Shown here: piece by piece, positions 43,632 to 54,169 of the stretch
Position numbering within the stretch: the stretch's first letter is position 1
Layout: the number at the start of each line of letters is the position of its first letter
Assembly: GCA_009767595.1 (NCBI GenBank)
Contig: VSDK01012297.1
Location: 180,748-244,747 of the forward strand
Origin: Symbiodinium kawagutii
Taxonomy: Eukaryota; Sar; Dinophyceae; Suessiales; Symbiodiniaceae
DNA: 64,000 bases
Direction of reading: 5' to 3'
Translations under genes and position numbers: made by a program
The notes under the pieces: generated by a model
The model's input: only the letters and a program-made list of their open reading frames with translations
Database searches by the model: none
What the model was told of the DNA's origin: nothing

Positions 43632-43758
43632 ATATGGCGAGCTGGGTCAAGCACTTAACCAACAAATGGGGGATAGTAACCAACCATTTTATACGGAAAA
43701 CGAGCTGGTTAATGATAGGGGAACCAGGGGTACGGGGTGAACTGACCCACAGCCATAT
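43632..43758 (+). repeat. Family A element
   Basis: ATATGGCGAGCTGGGTCAAG left and GAACTGACCCACAGCCATAT right. With 53081 and 3713 it forms an A subfamily with GGCGAGCTGGGTC ends. Confidence 0.85.
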
Positions 43759-44358
43759 CACTGTGACGCTTCATCGTGATCATGGCTCCGTAACATGCAT
43801 AAACCATGCAGACGATCAGGAAATATCGCAATGTGAAGATGAACGAATCAAACTATCAGACTATCCTGGTCAAGTTGGGAGATCCGTAGTATAAACCATG
43901 CACCTTAAATAGCTGGTGCTTCAACCATTCCTGGACCATCCCTTGGTGCAGTCGATGGCAGGCCATACGGTCCAGCCATTCCAGCACCGCTCTGTGCGGG
44001 TCATTTTTTGGGTGCTGCTTTTGGCTGGTGGTTGGTTATTGGGCCCTGTTAAGCAGCTTATGATGCAGCACCAATCATCAGCCAACCATCGGCCAATCAT
44101 CCACCACTACCAGCTATCATCAACTCGTTGAGATATGTCGCCATCGACGATCATCAACTTTAGCAATTCCAACTCGTTTGCTGTGAGTCTTTTTCTCGAT
44201 ATGGGTTTGTCCAAAGCCATCGTGTACCCCCAAGTTGCTGGTGGTTTCTTTTTCAACCGGTAACCCAGAATTGGCACCCCCATGACTTTTTTTCCATGGC
44301 TGCTATTGGATGATTCATCATTATATAATAGCATACCACCATGACCATGGACAAAACC

Positions 44359-44460
44359 ATATGGGTATTTCTCAAAATAGGGGTACCCCCAAATCATCCA
44401 TTACTAGTCATTTATAGTAGTAAACCATCCATTTTTTGGTATTTGGAGAAACCCTCATAT
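44359..44460 (+). repeat. Family B element
   Basis: ATATGGGTATTTCTCAAAAT left and TTTGGAGAAACCCTCATAT right. Confidence 0.85.
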
Positions 44461-44687
44461 TCTTTGCTTGTCTTTCGTCATCATTGGCGGAGATCTTCCA
44501 TCCGCTCCCACGGTGGAATTCCTGCTACTGTAGTGGTGCCCAGGAATCCATCGCTGCTGGAAGCTACTAAACGGTGGTTGAAGCGTCGATGAGTTGGCTT
44601 GTTCTTAACCAACATGGCGGGTTAACTAGCAGGTTAATGGTCAAGAATAGGAGATAATAACCAACAATACTAGGGGATATACCAACT

Positions 44688-44813
44688 ATATGGCTATGGG
44701 TCAAGGCTTTAACCAACCAAGTTTATGGGGGATAAGAACCAACAAACTCATTGGCGAAGCCTGGCTAATGATAGGGGAACCAGGGGTACAGGGTGAACTA
44801 AGCCACTGCCATT
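44688..44813 (+). repeat. Family A element
   Basis: ATATGGCTATGGGTCAAGGC left and GGGTGAACTAAGCCACTGCC right; the family C element below starts only a few bases later. Confidence 0.8.
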
Positions 44814-44818
44814 ATAAA

Positions 44819-44881
44819 CTGTTTGGTGGTTTGGAACATTTTTTATTCTCCCTAGCAGTCGGGGTTGAAACCACCAAGCAG
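44819..44881 (+). repeat. Family C element, internally deleted
   Basis: CTGTTTGGTGGTTTGGAACA and GGGGTTGAAACCACCAAGCAG are joined with about 35 bp of the usual middle missing. Confidence 0.8.
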
Positions 44882-45227
44882 TAAACCAGATAATGGTTTT
44901 TTAAAATGAAAAGATCAAGTAGAAATTCAATGATATTACAAATTTACAGTATTTGGGATGATTATTTGGGATGTATAAGACATGAATTTGGGATGATGTC
45001 TTCAAAAGATCTTCTACTTCACTTGCGCATCTGGCAGGCCGCAACATTGCCCACCAGTACACCGCAAGGATGGTCCACCTTGGCTTGGTCTACCGACGGC
45101 GCCGTAGATGATGTGGGCCCCAACAGCCATAGATTGACTGGAATGCATCATCAACTAGTTGAGAGTATCATGGTTAGTAATAATTGAGAAGGGATATGAA
45201 AAGCAAGACACAATAGTGAAACAACTA

Positions 45228-45334
45228 CTAGTTGGTGGTTTTAAACTGAAACATTTGTTATTTTCCCCTCTACATTTTGGATGGTTTGTTAGTTAACTAA
45301 TATTTTTCGGATGGCGAAACTAATCACCAATCAG
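45228..45334 (+). repeat. Family C element
   Basis: CTAGTTGGTGGTTTTAAACT left and GGCGAAACTAATCACCAATC right, preceded by the AGTGAAACAACTA linker of the compound type. Confidence 0.7.
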
Positions 45335-45469
45335 TAATGTAATGATGATTTTTTTCCATGGTCAGTATTGACCATGGCTTACAACCGCCAGCGAGATCAA
45401 TCACAACTCTTATCCATGGCTCATCACCACCAGCCATCTGGTGCATCACCGCGGCTTTCGCATCGCGAG

Positions 45470-45540
45470 GAGATCGAACCCTGCGTGAATTGGAAGGAGG
45501 ATTCCTCTGTGACGGATTGCGTGCCCGGAGACACAGTGCT
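45470..45540 (+). CDS. TSP1-like junction exon
   Basis: After CATCGCGAG the frame reads EIEPCVNWKEDSSVTDCVPG then DTVLRRC. EPCV followed by TDCVPGD resembles the close of one repeat and the start of the next. No W pair follows, so it is moderately supported. Confidence 0.4.
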
Positions 45541-45653
45541 CCGCAGATGCCCGGATCAGCGTTGAAGGTGGAGTCACTATGTGGGATTCATCATAGGATG
45601 CCCCAGGAATGAGCAGATGCGTAGGATGATGGGAGGCTCATAACCCATAACCC

Positions 45654-45768
45654 ATGGCTGTGTGTCAAAACCCTGTACCCCTGGTTTCCCATCATTAACC
45701 ATTAGATTCCCTTGAAAATGGTTGGTCATTATCCCCATTAATGGTTGGTTAGTATTGACCCATAGCCC
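45654..45768 (-). repeat. Family A element, reverse orientation
   Basis: ATGGCTGTGTGTCAAAACCC left, CTGTACCCCTGGTTTCC inside, TATTGACCCATAGCCCC right. Confidence 0.85.
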
Positions 45769-45835
45769 CATTCAAAGCAGAATTCATTGGGTTTAGGGGT
45801 CACTATGGCTCCACCGGTGGAACCGGCGAGGTCAG

Positions 45836-45944
45836 GCCAAAAGTGCGCCGTTGTTGCGGTTCGTCGGTTTGTATCCCGGGGTCACGTCACTCGTTCCCAT
45901 GGCGCCCATGGTGGTGCTAGACCCTTGCGCGATTGTTCGTCTTG
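45836..45944 (+). CDS. TSP1 exon, R-layer to HGGARPLRDC
   Basis: Bracketed by GAGGTCAG and CTTG|GTGTTG. The frame reads VVAVRRFVSRGHVTRSHGAH then GGARPLRDCSSW. R-R-x-V-S-R then HGG-x-x-x-L-x-x-C matches the second half of TSP1 (HGG-x-PC). GC-rich island of 109 bp. Confidence 0.5.
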
Positions 45945-46265
45945 GTGTTGGCTGATCAACACTTGACCATATTTACGTTTGGTTCATGGTGGGAGTAATC
46001 ATCCTATGGATGGTAAGTGGGTTTACTAAGAGAAGGCCGTGGGGATGTCCCCTATCCCTGAGAGAAAGGATGAAACTGATTAATTAATATTGGAGAATCT
46101 TGGAGAATCTTTGTGCTGATTCCGAACTAGTTCGAGTCACTAGACATAGTCTGTGGGGAAAAAAACGCGTCAATGTGCAAACAGTAGGGATGCAGCAACC
46201 ACCCTGGTTGATGGCTTCCAGAGTTGTTGACCATGATCGATTCGATGGTTGAACATGATCATGAG

Positions 46266-46372
46266 ATCTCCTTGAGAGTAACCCCTGTCGATTTGCCTCC
46301 CTGATGGATGGTTTAGGGACAAGCTTTGCTAGAGAAGCCAAGCAGGAGGTGCACCTTTTTCCAGATTTTCAG
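46266..46372 (+). CDS. Unassigned coding-like exon with canonical donor
   Basis: The open frame ends at the perfect donor TTCAG|GTGAGT. It reads LESNPCRFASLMDGLGTSFA then REAKQEVHLFPDFQ. No domain is recognised and the acceptor is uncertain. The minus strand is also open here (46084-46341). Confidence 0.3.
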
Positions 46373-46614
46373 GTGAGTTGAAACCAGGCCCCTTCGCAAT
46401 TTTATGCACCCACCCGGTGCCCACCCTTCTCCCTTGGCCACAAGGCTTACTACGTGGGGACAATGGACAGAGTCGGGGATCTCAGGTCGCGGATGACTCC
46501 AGGCAGAGGAACAGCTACATGTGCTTGAAACCCTGGGATTTTCGATGGTTCAGTACGTAATTATGGTTTAAACTTGTGGTTAACTATGGGGGAGAACCAC
46601 CAATAATACTGTAG

Positions 46615-46806
46615 CTGGTTGGCGGTTTGATTGACATTTTTTTGAGGGGATCCTAGTGGTTGAGAATAGGGGATAATAGCCAAGAATCATGGAGCAACAG
46701 CTACTGGTTGGCGGTTTGATTGGCTTTTTTTCCCCCAACGACTTTGGGATAGTTGGTTGATTAACAAACAATTTTTGGGATGGCAAAACTAAACAACAAC
46801 AAGTCA
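46615..46806 (+). repeat. Family C compound element
   Basis: CTGGTTGGCGGTTTGATTGA occurs twice (46615 and about 46703), linked by GATAATAGCCAAGAATCATG; the right end is degenerate. It has the same layout as 16745-16941 and 58101-58338. Confidence 0.8.
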
Positions 46807-46809
46807 TTG

Positions 46810-47830
46810 AGCAATTCTTCAAACCTCGAAGAGGCTGTTTTGAATCAGGCTTCATTTGCCTGCGATTTCATCACTCTGTTTGATTGAAAGCTCTACAAAA
46901 ACCAGGGTTCTACCAGCGAATCGCACTGCACGGGTAAATGTGCAGTTAGATAGCTGGAACATCAAAACTTGTTCTAGCCCCCCCCAAAAAAATCTGGGGA
47001 TGATTTTTCATTGCGAGGTGCCGATCCACCAGAGCGTATTGCTCAACCAGCATTATTAGCTCTTAGTCGCAATCATCGACCCATGCGTAGTTAACCTTGT
47101 CGATATGGCAGGTTTAGCAAGGGGATCATTATAATCCATGCTTTGGGATCCCCTTTGGCCCTGAGCTGTTGGTTCTTGTGTGTTTTTGTTGCTTGTGAAG
47201 TGCATCTTTGTGGCCATAAAATGCAAACTACAATGGGACAATGTATTGACTAATGAAGATTGAATCTTCTCAGAAATTTTGGAAAGTGTTCAAAGTTCAA
47301 ATAGAGCAGAACATGCCCAAGTCCCCTTCCTGGTTTGATCATTGATTTTATGCTTGATGTTAATCAACAGGTGGGAATGTGACTGGAGTGATTCGTGATT
47401 GTAACTGGTTTTATTAGATCATCAACCACTGGTTATGAATCAAGCCAGTTACAATCAATTATATCACTGGTTATTATCAACCACTGGAATATAATTGGAT
47501 GAATAGTATCAACCACTGGTTCTCATGATGCTCGACGATCCTTGATGCCAATCAATCATTGTGATGATCCTTGATGATCTAATCATCAACCACTAGTTAT
47601 TTAAAGCTCGGACATGTTGGGAGCGCTGGTTAATATTATCCTTGATGCCAATCAATCATCAATCCACTACAACCATTACAATAACAACCAATGGATTATG
47701 CCGACCGATCCGCAGTTTTTGCCCTGAACAACTTGGTGGGATGGTTTCCCATTTTTGGCCATTTGGGTGTTTATCCAAACAGGGGATCCCAAGCAGATGC
47801 TCCCGTATTTTTTCCCATGTTTGTTTTGAT
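46810..47830. other. Intron-like DNA
   Basis: ATCAACCACTGGTTAT words between 47400 and 47600; the 20-mer CCTTGATGCCAATCAATCAT occurs at about 47540 and 47640. No gene is seen. Confidence 0.45.
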
Positions 47831-47835
47831 TCACG

Positions 47836-47895
47836 CACGGGATAGCATGGGTGAACTTGCTAGACGCGTTGGTGGCAGCTCATTTTCATGGTGGT
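47836..47895 (+). CDS. Possible TSP1 exon, GG region
   Basis: The frame reads RDSMGELARRVGGSSFSW. GELA-x-x-x-GGS resembles the island at 7930-7976 (GELAESLGGSC), with the cysteine lost. Confidence 0.3.
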
Positions 47896-47963
47896 CAATG
47901 GTGGTTTCATGGTTGGTCATAATTCATGGTCGTTTATAATCATCTTGATCTGGCTGGTGGTTA

Positions 47964-48051
47964 GGAGGGAGCCTAGGAACCTGGAGTTCCCTATACCCTT
48001 TCAAAGGATTAGCTAAGGAGCTACAAGGAGTGGTGTAAGCGAATCGTAGAA
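47964..48051 (+). repeat. Family F repeat
   Basis: GGAGGGAGCCTAGGAACCTG, CCCTTTCAAAGG centre, GAGCTACAAGGAG and GAATCGTAG end. Confidence 0.55.
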
Positions 48052-48324
48052 ATGGTGAATCATTTATGGTTGTCATGTTAATAAATCATAAATGGTTCAA
48101 GGTAGTTCCTGTTTCTTAATGGTTAATCAGACTAGTATTAGTATATATATATACATCTACATGTGGACTTGCATGTGCAGGACAGGGATTTTGTTGCCTG
48201 GGACAGTGAAGCCATGAACAAGTCCTTTTCTAGGTGGGTCATAACCCCAAGCATCAGGGTAACCAGGAGGCGTCCGAATTCGCAGAGGTGGATTCCAGTC
48301 TAACGTGGGCTGTTTACAAAAGCC

Positions 48325-48793
48325 ATGGCATCTTGGAAAGAATTCGTGCGCCCTCACACGAATTTGCTGTCAGCAGATCTACAACAGCTTATTGAGCACA
48401 CCTACAAATTGAAGCATATTGCAAACTATGTGCTTGTGCTGGAAGGCGGCGAACGCGGAGTTCCATGTGTTCTTTGCGCTGCCAAAACTAGAAAAAGCTG
48501 GCCGCAATCAAAACGTTTGACGTGGCCCACGCCATGCCACCACCTTATGGCACCGCATGTGGAGGATGCGTTGGTGGCTTTGCGCTTGGCGGTTGCAACT
48601 GCGCATAGTTCAACTGTTGAGAATGACGAACGGTGTGCGTCTCGAGCTGATGGACGGGTCGAGTCTTGTTTCCGACTGGAAAGAAAGCAGCGCTGTAAGA
48701 AAGTGTCGGTCAGGCGCTGTGCCTTGCGATGTTTTCGTCCACTCTGGTGGTGGAGAAGACCTACTGCATCTCTCAAAGATATACAATAGTTAA
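48325..48793 (+). pseudogene. Unassigned gene, probably frameshifted (about 155 codons)
   Basis: The ATG at 48325 has a good context (AAGCCATGG) and opens MASWKEFVRPHTNLLSADLQ, then HTYKLKHIANYVLVLEGGER and VPCVLCAAKTRKSWPQSKR. This frame stays protein-like to about TAHSSTVENDE (48630), then turns Arg/Cys/Trp rich. From there the +1 frame becomes protein-like: MTNGVRLELMDGSSLVSDWK, then CDVFVHSGGGEDLLHLSKIY and TAA at 48791-48793. A frameshift, or a small intron, near 48620-48640 would join them. No domain is recognised. CAAKTRKSW could be part of a CxxC zinc-binding segment (inference). Confidence 0.4.
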
Positions 48794-49019
48794 TCATGAT
48801 CAATATATTTCTTCCATGCTTCGGCTCCAAACGAGCAAGTGCACTAATTGCATGCAAAGGGAACACATTGCATCAAGATTTGTGTATGCTTTTCCCAGTA
48901 ACAAAATTGCAGGAGATACCATTCTTAACCTTTTCCCTATCATTTTTTTCCCCGTTTTTGCGGTCAGATCACTCGCGATTGACCTGGTAGAACTCGATTG
49001 ACCTGGTAGAACTCGTTGT

Positions 49020-49123
49020 GTGGTTGGTGTTTTTGTTGACATTTTGTTTTTGTTATCCTTTGTAATTTTCAACAAACGGTTAGTTGGCTAATAGTTCTCA
49101 TAGGGGTTGAAACCAGCAACCAG
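49020..49123 (+). repeat. Family C element
   Basis: GTGGTTGGTGTTTTTGTTGA left and GGGGTTGAAACCAGCAACCAG right. Immediately before it, a 19-bp unit CGATTGACCTGGTAGAACT occurs twice in tandem (48976-49013). Confidence 0.8.
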
Positions 49124-49231
49124 TAATTGACCATCAATTTTAATCGCAGAAATAATAATGGTCAATGATGCTACACCAGGGTTTGCGATAATTGCTGGAT
49201 CTCTGGTGCAGTGTGGCATGCTGCCTCGCCG

Positions 49232-49290
49232 CTCAAAGGTGCACGGCCCTCTGCAATGGCGGACTCAGACACAGGCCGGGCAGTGTGGGA
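49232..49290 (+). CDS. TSP1 exon, CTALCNGG region
   Basis: The frame reads AQRCTALCNGGLRHRPGSVG. C-T-A-L-C-N-G-G-x-R-x-R is the first-half core of TSP1. A possible acceptor is CTCAAAG, and GGCA|GTGTGG a possible donor. Confidence 0.5.
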
Positions 49291-50170
49291 ACGTGTTTTG
49301 CCTCCATACTCACCGTTGTAACGATCATGAATTTGTGATCATACATAAGCATGGTCAATGACCATGAATAACCACTGGTTATTGATTATAATCCTTGCGT
49401 GGTAGTTACCAGTAAGAGCAACTATTAGTAACCATACTTGAATTAAGAACCATAAACTAATGACCATAAACTCACATATATACAACCATATATAACCATA
49501 AATGATCACTAGATCATTGGTTGATTCCTTGAAACCGCCATCAACCAATGGTTGGAAGCTCTCCTGGAACAATCCCCTTGAGTCCATGTTCAGAGAAAGC
49601 ACCCATGAATGGGTCGTTCTGGGCCACAGGTGTTGCTATGAGTCTTTGCTTCTCATATCAGAGCTGGTCAAAACAAACATAAATGTCAACTGGTCCAATT
49701 GTATATCTAGTAATGGCAAAAACTGCCAGTCTATGGTCAGAAATGCATGCCATTCTATGCTGAGTAATGCTGCCATGAACCTTTCGTTGTGGTGATCAGC
49801 AGCTAAACTAGCTAGCGGAGTCACTCCCTTGATAGCAGCCAAAATCGGAAACAAATAAAAGTCAACAGCTAAACAAAGTAACCATACATGCCGTTGGTCC
49901 TAAGTGCGGCCCAGAACCAACTGGCTCGGTCTAGGCCCTCACCGCCTGGCAGGATCATGCCGCAATGTGCCTGTGGTACCCACCGTTGTGCAGTTCACGA
50001 GTCCAGAACTGAAAGTTACCCAAGGCTCAAGTTCACCAAGCTCGCAGATACCATCAATCAAAGGTCCATATAATAACCAACGAGTATTGGTTAGACATCT
50101 ATATGTTGGTTTGTCCAGCTGGGCATCAACGTCGCTGACGGCGCCTATTGCTCATGCAGCGATGCCCTGA

Positions 50171-50353
50171 TCCTGTACATGGGATCTCGCCCGGTTCCGC
50201 ATACAAAATATGTGGTCACAATTGCTTGAACTGATCGTGCAGGCCTGCATGCTGGAAACGACGTGCGATGAATGCGTGGTTAATTCAGTGCTGAACGAGC
50301 ACTTTCAACGCATTTCGTGGGCATGTGCTGAACAGCCAATGCAGATTGTGTGA
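50171..50353 (+). CDS. Unassigned open frame (60 codons)
   Basis: It opens after a TGA at 50168-50170 and ends at TGA 50351-50353. It reads SCTWDLARFRIQNMWSQLLE, then LIVQACMLETTCDECVVNSV and LNEHFQRISWACAEQ. Amphipathic helix-like composition and high coding look, but no domain is recognised and there is no early ATG; probably one exon. The preceding frame also contains AYCSCSDALILY. Confidence 0.35.
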   Translation, partial: SCTWDLARFRIQNMWSQLLELIVQACMLETTCDECVVNSVLNEHFQRISWACAEQPMQIV

Positions 50354-50359
50354 CAAGGA

Positions 50360-51560
50360 CACTTTCTGGAAGGAATGCTGAGGCCTTTCTGGTACGCAGG
50401 TTTTTGTCACCATTTGAATTTTTTTTTCCTTTGGATGATTGATGCAAGCCAGTGCAACGAGGTGATCTGTAGCTGTGGGGGTAGGAAAGTGACTTTGTAG
50501 GGGTGATTTATCAAACGTACGGGTGCCGCAGTAGTCTCCAATAGACTGTTATGGATGGTTGTGTGTTGGTTGGGAAGTTACCTACTACCCATCCAAGTTC
50601 ATAGCCAGTATAAGTCACTGGAAATTGCCAGTGACTTCGGGGTACATAATTTTCGGACTAACCTACCTGAGTGCTTTAGTCCTTCATCGGGAAACTGGCA
50701 GTGACGTGGGGGGGACACCAGTGTTGGACAAACCCGTATAGTTGATGACGGAAGAACCATTGACCTATCGTTATCGATGACCAATGGATCAAGTATTGAC
50801 CTATCGACATTTGAGAATCAATTGATCAACTATTGACCTATGGCCACCAATCATAGTCGATTTGCAAGTACTCAACTATTGAGTTATTATGCTAAAGATA
50901 CACCAAATATGCTAGCAACACTATCCTAGTACTTGCACCTACTTGCATTAATTTGGCGCTACTCATATTACTTGGATGCGCAGTTGGGGTTATAACTGGG
51001 ATAGGGCCATGGCAAATTACCCGTTCTAAGGTAGGTTTTCACCCCTACACCAGGAATATGCCCACATAGTCCATAGTGATTGCCCCAACCACTTGCATAC
51101 ACCTTCCCTGTGATGAGCGTTCATGACAGAGATGTCCATTGCTGTTAGTGGTTTTACTGTTGTTAAAACATCAAGCAACCATCAAATAAGCATCAAATAG
51201 CCAGTATTAACAATGGTATGGCTGGTTTAGTTCACTCTTAAGCATTTACCAATAGTGATAGCCCTGTTGGAAACGATCCAGCTGGAAGTTAAGAATCGAA
51301 TCGCCCTTTTCGATCCGTAAAGCTGCGATAGATGGTGGTTTGGTTTCCACGTAACCAAGGCATGTTTTTTTCACAAAGTCGGTCAACTGTTGGCTACCCA
51401 GTATATAATGATTTTTGCTGGCAATGATGGATCCATCTTAATAAGACCGCTCCAGTTCAACCATAACTAGTTGCTAAATTCCCATCAGCAATTTCAAAGT
51501 AATGGTTAAACCAATTGGGAGAACCAACTCTTGGTTGATTAGCCATCAATATTTAATGAT
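50360..51560. other. Intron-like DNA
   Basis: Mixed low complexity. A degenerate inverted pair lies at 50605-50640 (CCAGTATAAGTCACTGGAAA / TTGCCAGTGACTTCGGGG), and a family G-like piece near 50970-51010. No gene is seen. Confidence 0.4.
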
Positions 51561-51587
51561 TCAATGGTTAACCATCATTGGTGATTT

Positions 51588-51760
51588 TACCATAGTTTAA
51601 CCATAATTTAACCATCGCTTGACCATAGTTTTACCATAGTTTTGCTTAACCATAGTGTTACCCATGGTTAGGCCATTGGTTTAACCATAGTTTGCTTAAT
51701 CATAGTTTGCTTAATCATAGTTTGCTTAACCATAGTGTTTAACCATAGTTTATCAATGGC
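51588..51760 (+). repeat. Degenerate tandem CATAGTTTGCTTAAT / TTTAACCATAG
   Basis: CATAGTTTGCTTAA(T/C) is repeated three times in a row near 51700-51735, and TTTAACCATAG words surround it. Confidence 0.75.
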
Positions 51761-51815
51761 CTAAGCCTTGTTCAACCAATGTGGATCTCCCAAGAAAATC
51801 CCCTGCATGGCTCAG

Positions 51816-51902
51816 CCGCCGGCGCTGTCGCCACAGGAACCGCGGCATCCGAACTCCGCCCGCCGCCGGCGGCGTGGCCCGCCCGGGGACTGGCGGAGTT
51901 CG
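51816..51902 (+). CDS. TSP1 exon, R-layer to AAGG
   Basis: Bracketed by GGCTCAG and TTCG|GTGGTT. The frame reads RRRCRHRNRGIRTPPAAGGV. R-x-R-x-R-x-I-x-x-PPAAGG is the R-layer and glycine turn of a TSP1 repeat; the expected following Cys is absent. Very GC-rich island. Confidence 0.5.
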
Positions 51903-51987
51903 GTGGTTGATCCAGGGTGGTTCATGACTTGGTTCATGGCTTGGCCGATAGGTTGGTTCATAAGCTTTTTAGCAAGCTGATCGGTAA

Positions 51988-52084
51988 CTGGTTGGTGGTT
52001 TCAAACATTTTCTATTTTCCCTATTAGTTATTAACAAATGGTTGGTCGCCTAATATTTTTCATAGGGGTTGAAACCACCAACCA
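51988..52084 (+). repeat. Family C element, consensus-like
   Basis: CTGGTTGGTGGTTTCAAACA left and GGGGTTGAAACCACCAACCA right. Confidence 0.9.
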
Positions 52085-52212
52085 CGCAAGCTTCATAGGG
52101 TGGTTCGTAAGCTGGTGAGCAAATTCATTGAGCTCGATGGCAAGCGGGTCAATCTTGATGATTGCTGATGATGTTCTTATAGGAGGAATCTTGGTCATAC
52201 ATACCGGTTGGG

Positions 52213-52318
52213 AAGGAGCTGCTTGGAGCGGGATCCCTATACTATACCCTTATAGTCGGGGAGCCAGGCCAGGAGCTACCAGGAGTGCCCGTTCACCAAA
52301 TGGTAGTTAGGTTCGGTT
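52213..52318 (+). repeat. Family F repeat
   Basis: GGAGCTGCTTGGAGCGGGAT, then GAGCCAGGCCAGGAGCTACC and ACCAAATGGTAG end. Confidence 0.6.
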
Positions 52319-52403
52319 GGTACCCTAAATCATCCAATATCAACCATTTCTAGTAGTAAACCAAACGCAACTTTGGGGTTCCCCATTTTGAGAAACCATC
52401 ATA
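52318..52403 (+). repeat. Family B element, left-truncated
   Basis: TTGGTACCCTAAATCATCCA, then GGGGTTCCCCATTTTGAGAA and ACCATCATAT. Confidence 0.7.
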
Positions 52404-52590
52404 TTAGTTATATGAGATGCACATGATATGCGGGTTGCCCGTGTCCAGGGTGAGGTAGATCTATTTCTATCAACGGGATATCACCCACAGCTCAACTTCT
52501 TGGGATTCCACCCCCCATCGATTCAACAGGCATCGGCCATGGCCAGCTATCATCATTTTTTGCTCACCACTTTTTAATCATTAATCAAAC

Positions 52591-52641
52591 TGACAAGTCA
52601 AGCTGATAAGTCAAACTGATAAGTCAAACTGATAAGTCAAG
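52591..52641 (+). repeat. 13-bp tandem repeat, four units
   Basis: TGATAAGTCAAAC and its variants are repeated four times. Confidence 0.85.
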
Positions 52642-52722
52642 AATACTGGATCCATAATCAAACCTGACCCAGTGGTCATCATTTAGTTAACCACCAAGCA
52701 TAGTTCATTGTCATCATCCATC

Positions 52723-52902
52723 AGGCTATGGGTCAAAACCCTGTACCCCTGGTTCCCATCATTTACCATTGTTTTCCCTACTATTGTTGTTTAATATTGA
52801 CAGCAATGGTTTTCCCATTGATGGTTAAACATAGATGGTTTAATATTTTCCCATCATTTACCATTGTTTTCCCATTGATGGTTAATATTGACCCATACCC
52901 AT
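52723..52902 (-). repeat. Family A element, reverse, with internal duplication
   Basis: GGCTATGGGTCAAAACCCTG left and GGTTAATATTGACCCATACC right. The CCATCATTTACCATTGTTTTCCC block occurs twice, adding about 60 bp. Confidence 0.8.
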
Positions 52903-52937
52903 CAACCATTGAAAACTCCTTGTGAACCCCAACTCAG

Positions 52938-53011
52938 TTGCGCTTGAGCGCATCGCGCCACAGGGAAGCTTGGAAGAGCTTGAGCCTTGCAACCTGGGAA
53001 AATGTGCGGAC
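52938..53011 (+). CDS. TSP1 exon, C-terminal part (LEPCNLGKCAD)
   Basis: After CCAACTCAG the frame reads ALERIAPQGSLEELEPCNLG then KCAD. S-L-E-E-L-E-PCN-x-x-x-CAD is the canonical close of a dinoflagellate TSP1 repeat. It follows the R-layer exon at 51816 and precedes the opening exon at 54104, the expected order. Confidence 0.7.
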
Positions 53012-53080
53012 ACCCAAGGGCCGAGCAGGGCGAGCAGCGAGGAGTGTAGGCAAGGGGTGTCTTTGATGGGATTGACATGG

Positions 53081-53158
53081 TATGGCGAGCTGGGTCAATA
53101 TTGACCAACAATACTGGGGGATGATAACCAACCATTTTATAGGGAAAACGAGCTGGTT
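53081..53158 (+). repeat. Family A element, right end missing
   Basis: TATGGCGAGCTGGGTCAATA left; it ends in GGGAAAACGAGCTGGTT, matching the middle of 43632-43758. Confidence 0.75.
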
Positions 53159-53159
53159 C

Positions 53160-53910
53160 GGGAACAAACTCATATCCCAGAATGCGATGGTTCCATGGTA
53201 TACGTAGATTTCTTCTGATTGCGTATCATGCCTTTAGAAATGTGGCTTTTTATGGGATCGACATGATATAGAATTAGCCTGAGATTGGCCCATGGTTAAC
53301 CATCGACGAACCATCATTGTTTTGAACACACGTTGACCAACATATTATGTCAATTGTTGATTATGGTTGATGGTCAATCATTGTATTGACCGTGATGCTT
53401 ACTGATAGCCATTGTTTATGCTTAGGCGATTAACATGACTGACCATGAGTGAACCATCAACGAAGCCTTCGGGGGTTGAAGTTGAGTTTGTATAACTATA
53501 TCATCAATCATTGCCCCCCGATGGTACTAACAATATCACTAAGTGCCGTGGACCCGATCAGTCATCGCCCATGATCATCCATGACCAACCCTATATAAAT
53601 TATGACCATCCCTATACCAAACAAACCATACCCGACCATATCCAAATATCATCAAGGATCATTCACCGTTTTCGCGCCATTTTTTTTCCCTGTTATTCCC
53701 GAGGCCTTCAATGCAGTTTGCATTCCCAGTTAGCTATCCTAGGATCTCCTTCTAAAACGGTTGGTAGCACTGGAAATGCCAGAGCCAATTCCCCTCTATT
53801 CTTACCCAGCAGTGACAAAGCATCACCATCATGAAGCAACATTAATCGTGTTGTTAAGTGGGGACAGCTTACCAAGAAGCGTAAACCCTACTAAGCCTAT
53901 TAGTGATAAA
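53160..53910. other. Intron-like DNA, no gene seen
   Basis: AACCAT/GGTTGAT words on both orientations; the frame at 53511-53834 has no domain. Confidence 0.45.
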
Positions 53911-53911
53911 C

Positions 53912-53965
<54 letters not shown>
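53912..53965 (+). repeat. (ATC)n microsatellite
   Basis: About 18 perfect units. Confidence 0.95.
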
Positions 53966-54103
53966 AGACGATCACCATAATGAGCCGTCATGAATCGTGT
54001 TGCCAGAGGAAATATCACCCCATGATATTGGTATATAAGTGGATCCATCAATCAGGTTTTTTTGTGGTTTCCCGTTCCCCCCGCGACGCTAGCTGCCAAG
54101 CAG

Positions 54104-54155
54104 GTGGTGATCAGAAGGAACGAGACTGCAAGTTCTCACCGTGGAACGAGTGTCC
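54104..54155 (+). CDS. TSP1 exon, N-terminal part (DCKFSPWNEC)
   Basis: After GCCAAGCAG the frame reads GGDQKERDCKFSPWNECPGH. E-R-D-C-K-F-S-P-W-N-E-C is a TSP1 opening with the first W replaced by F. A stop follows at 54166, so the donor must lie before it. Confidence 0.6.
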
Positions 54156-54169
54156 TGGCCATGATTGAC

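Noticed and set aside
44470..45130. TSP1-like fragments RSSIRSHGGIPA and GWSTLAWSTDGAVDD
   Set aside because: Each has one suggestive word (HGG, W-x-x-x-W) but no cysteine or splice context in the right place.
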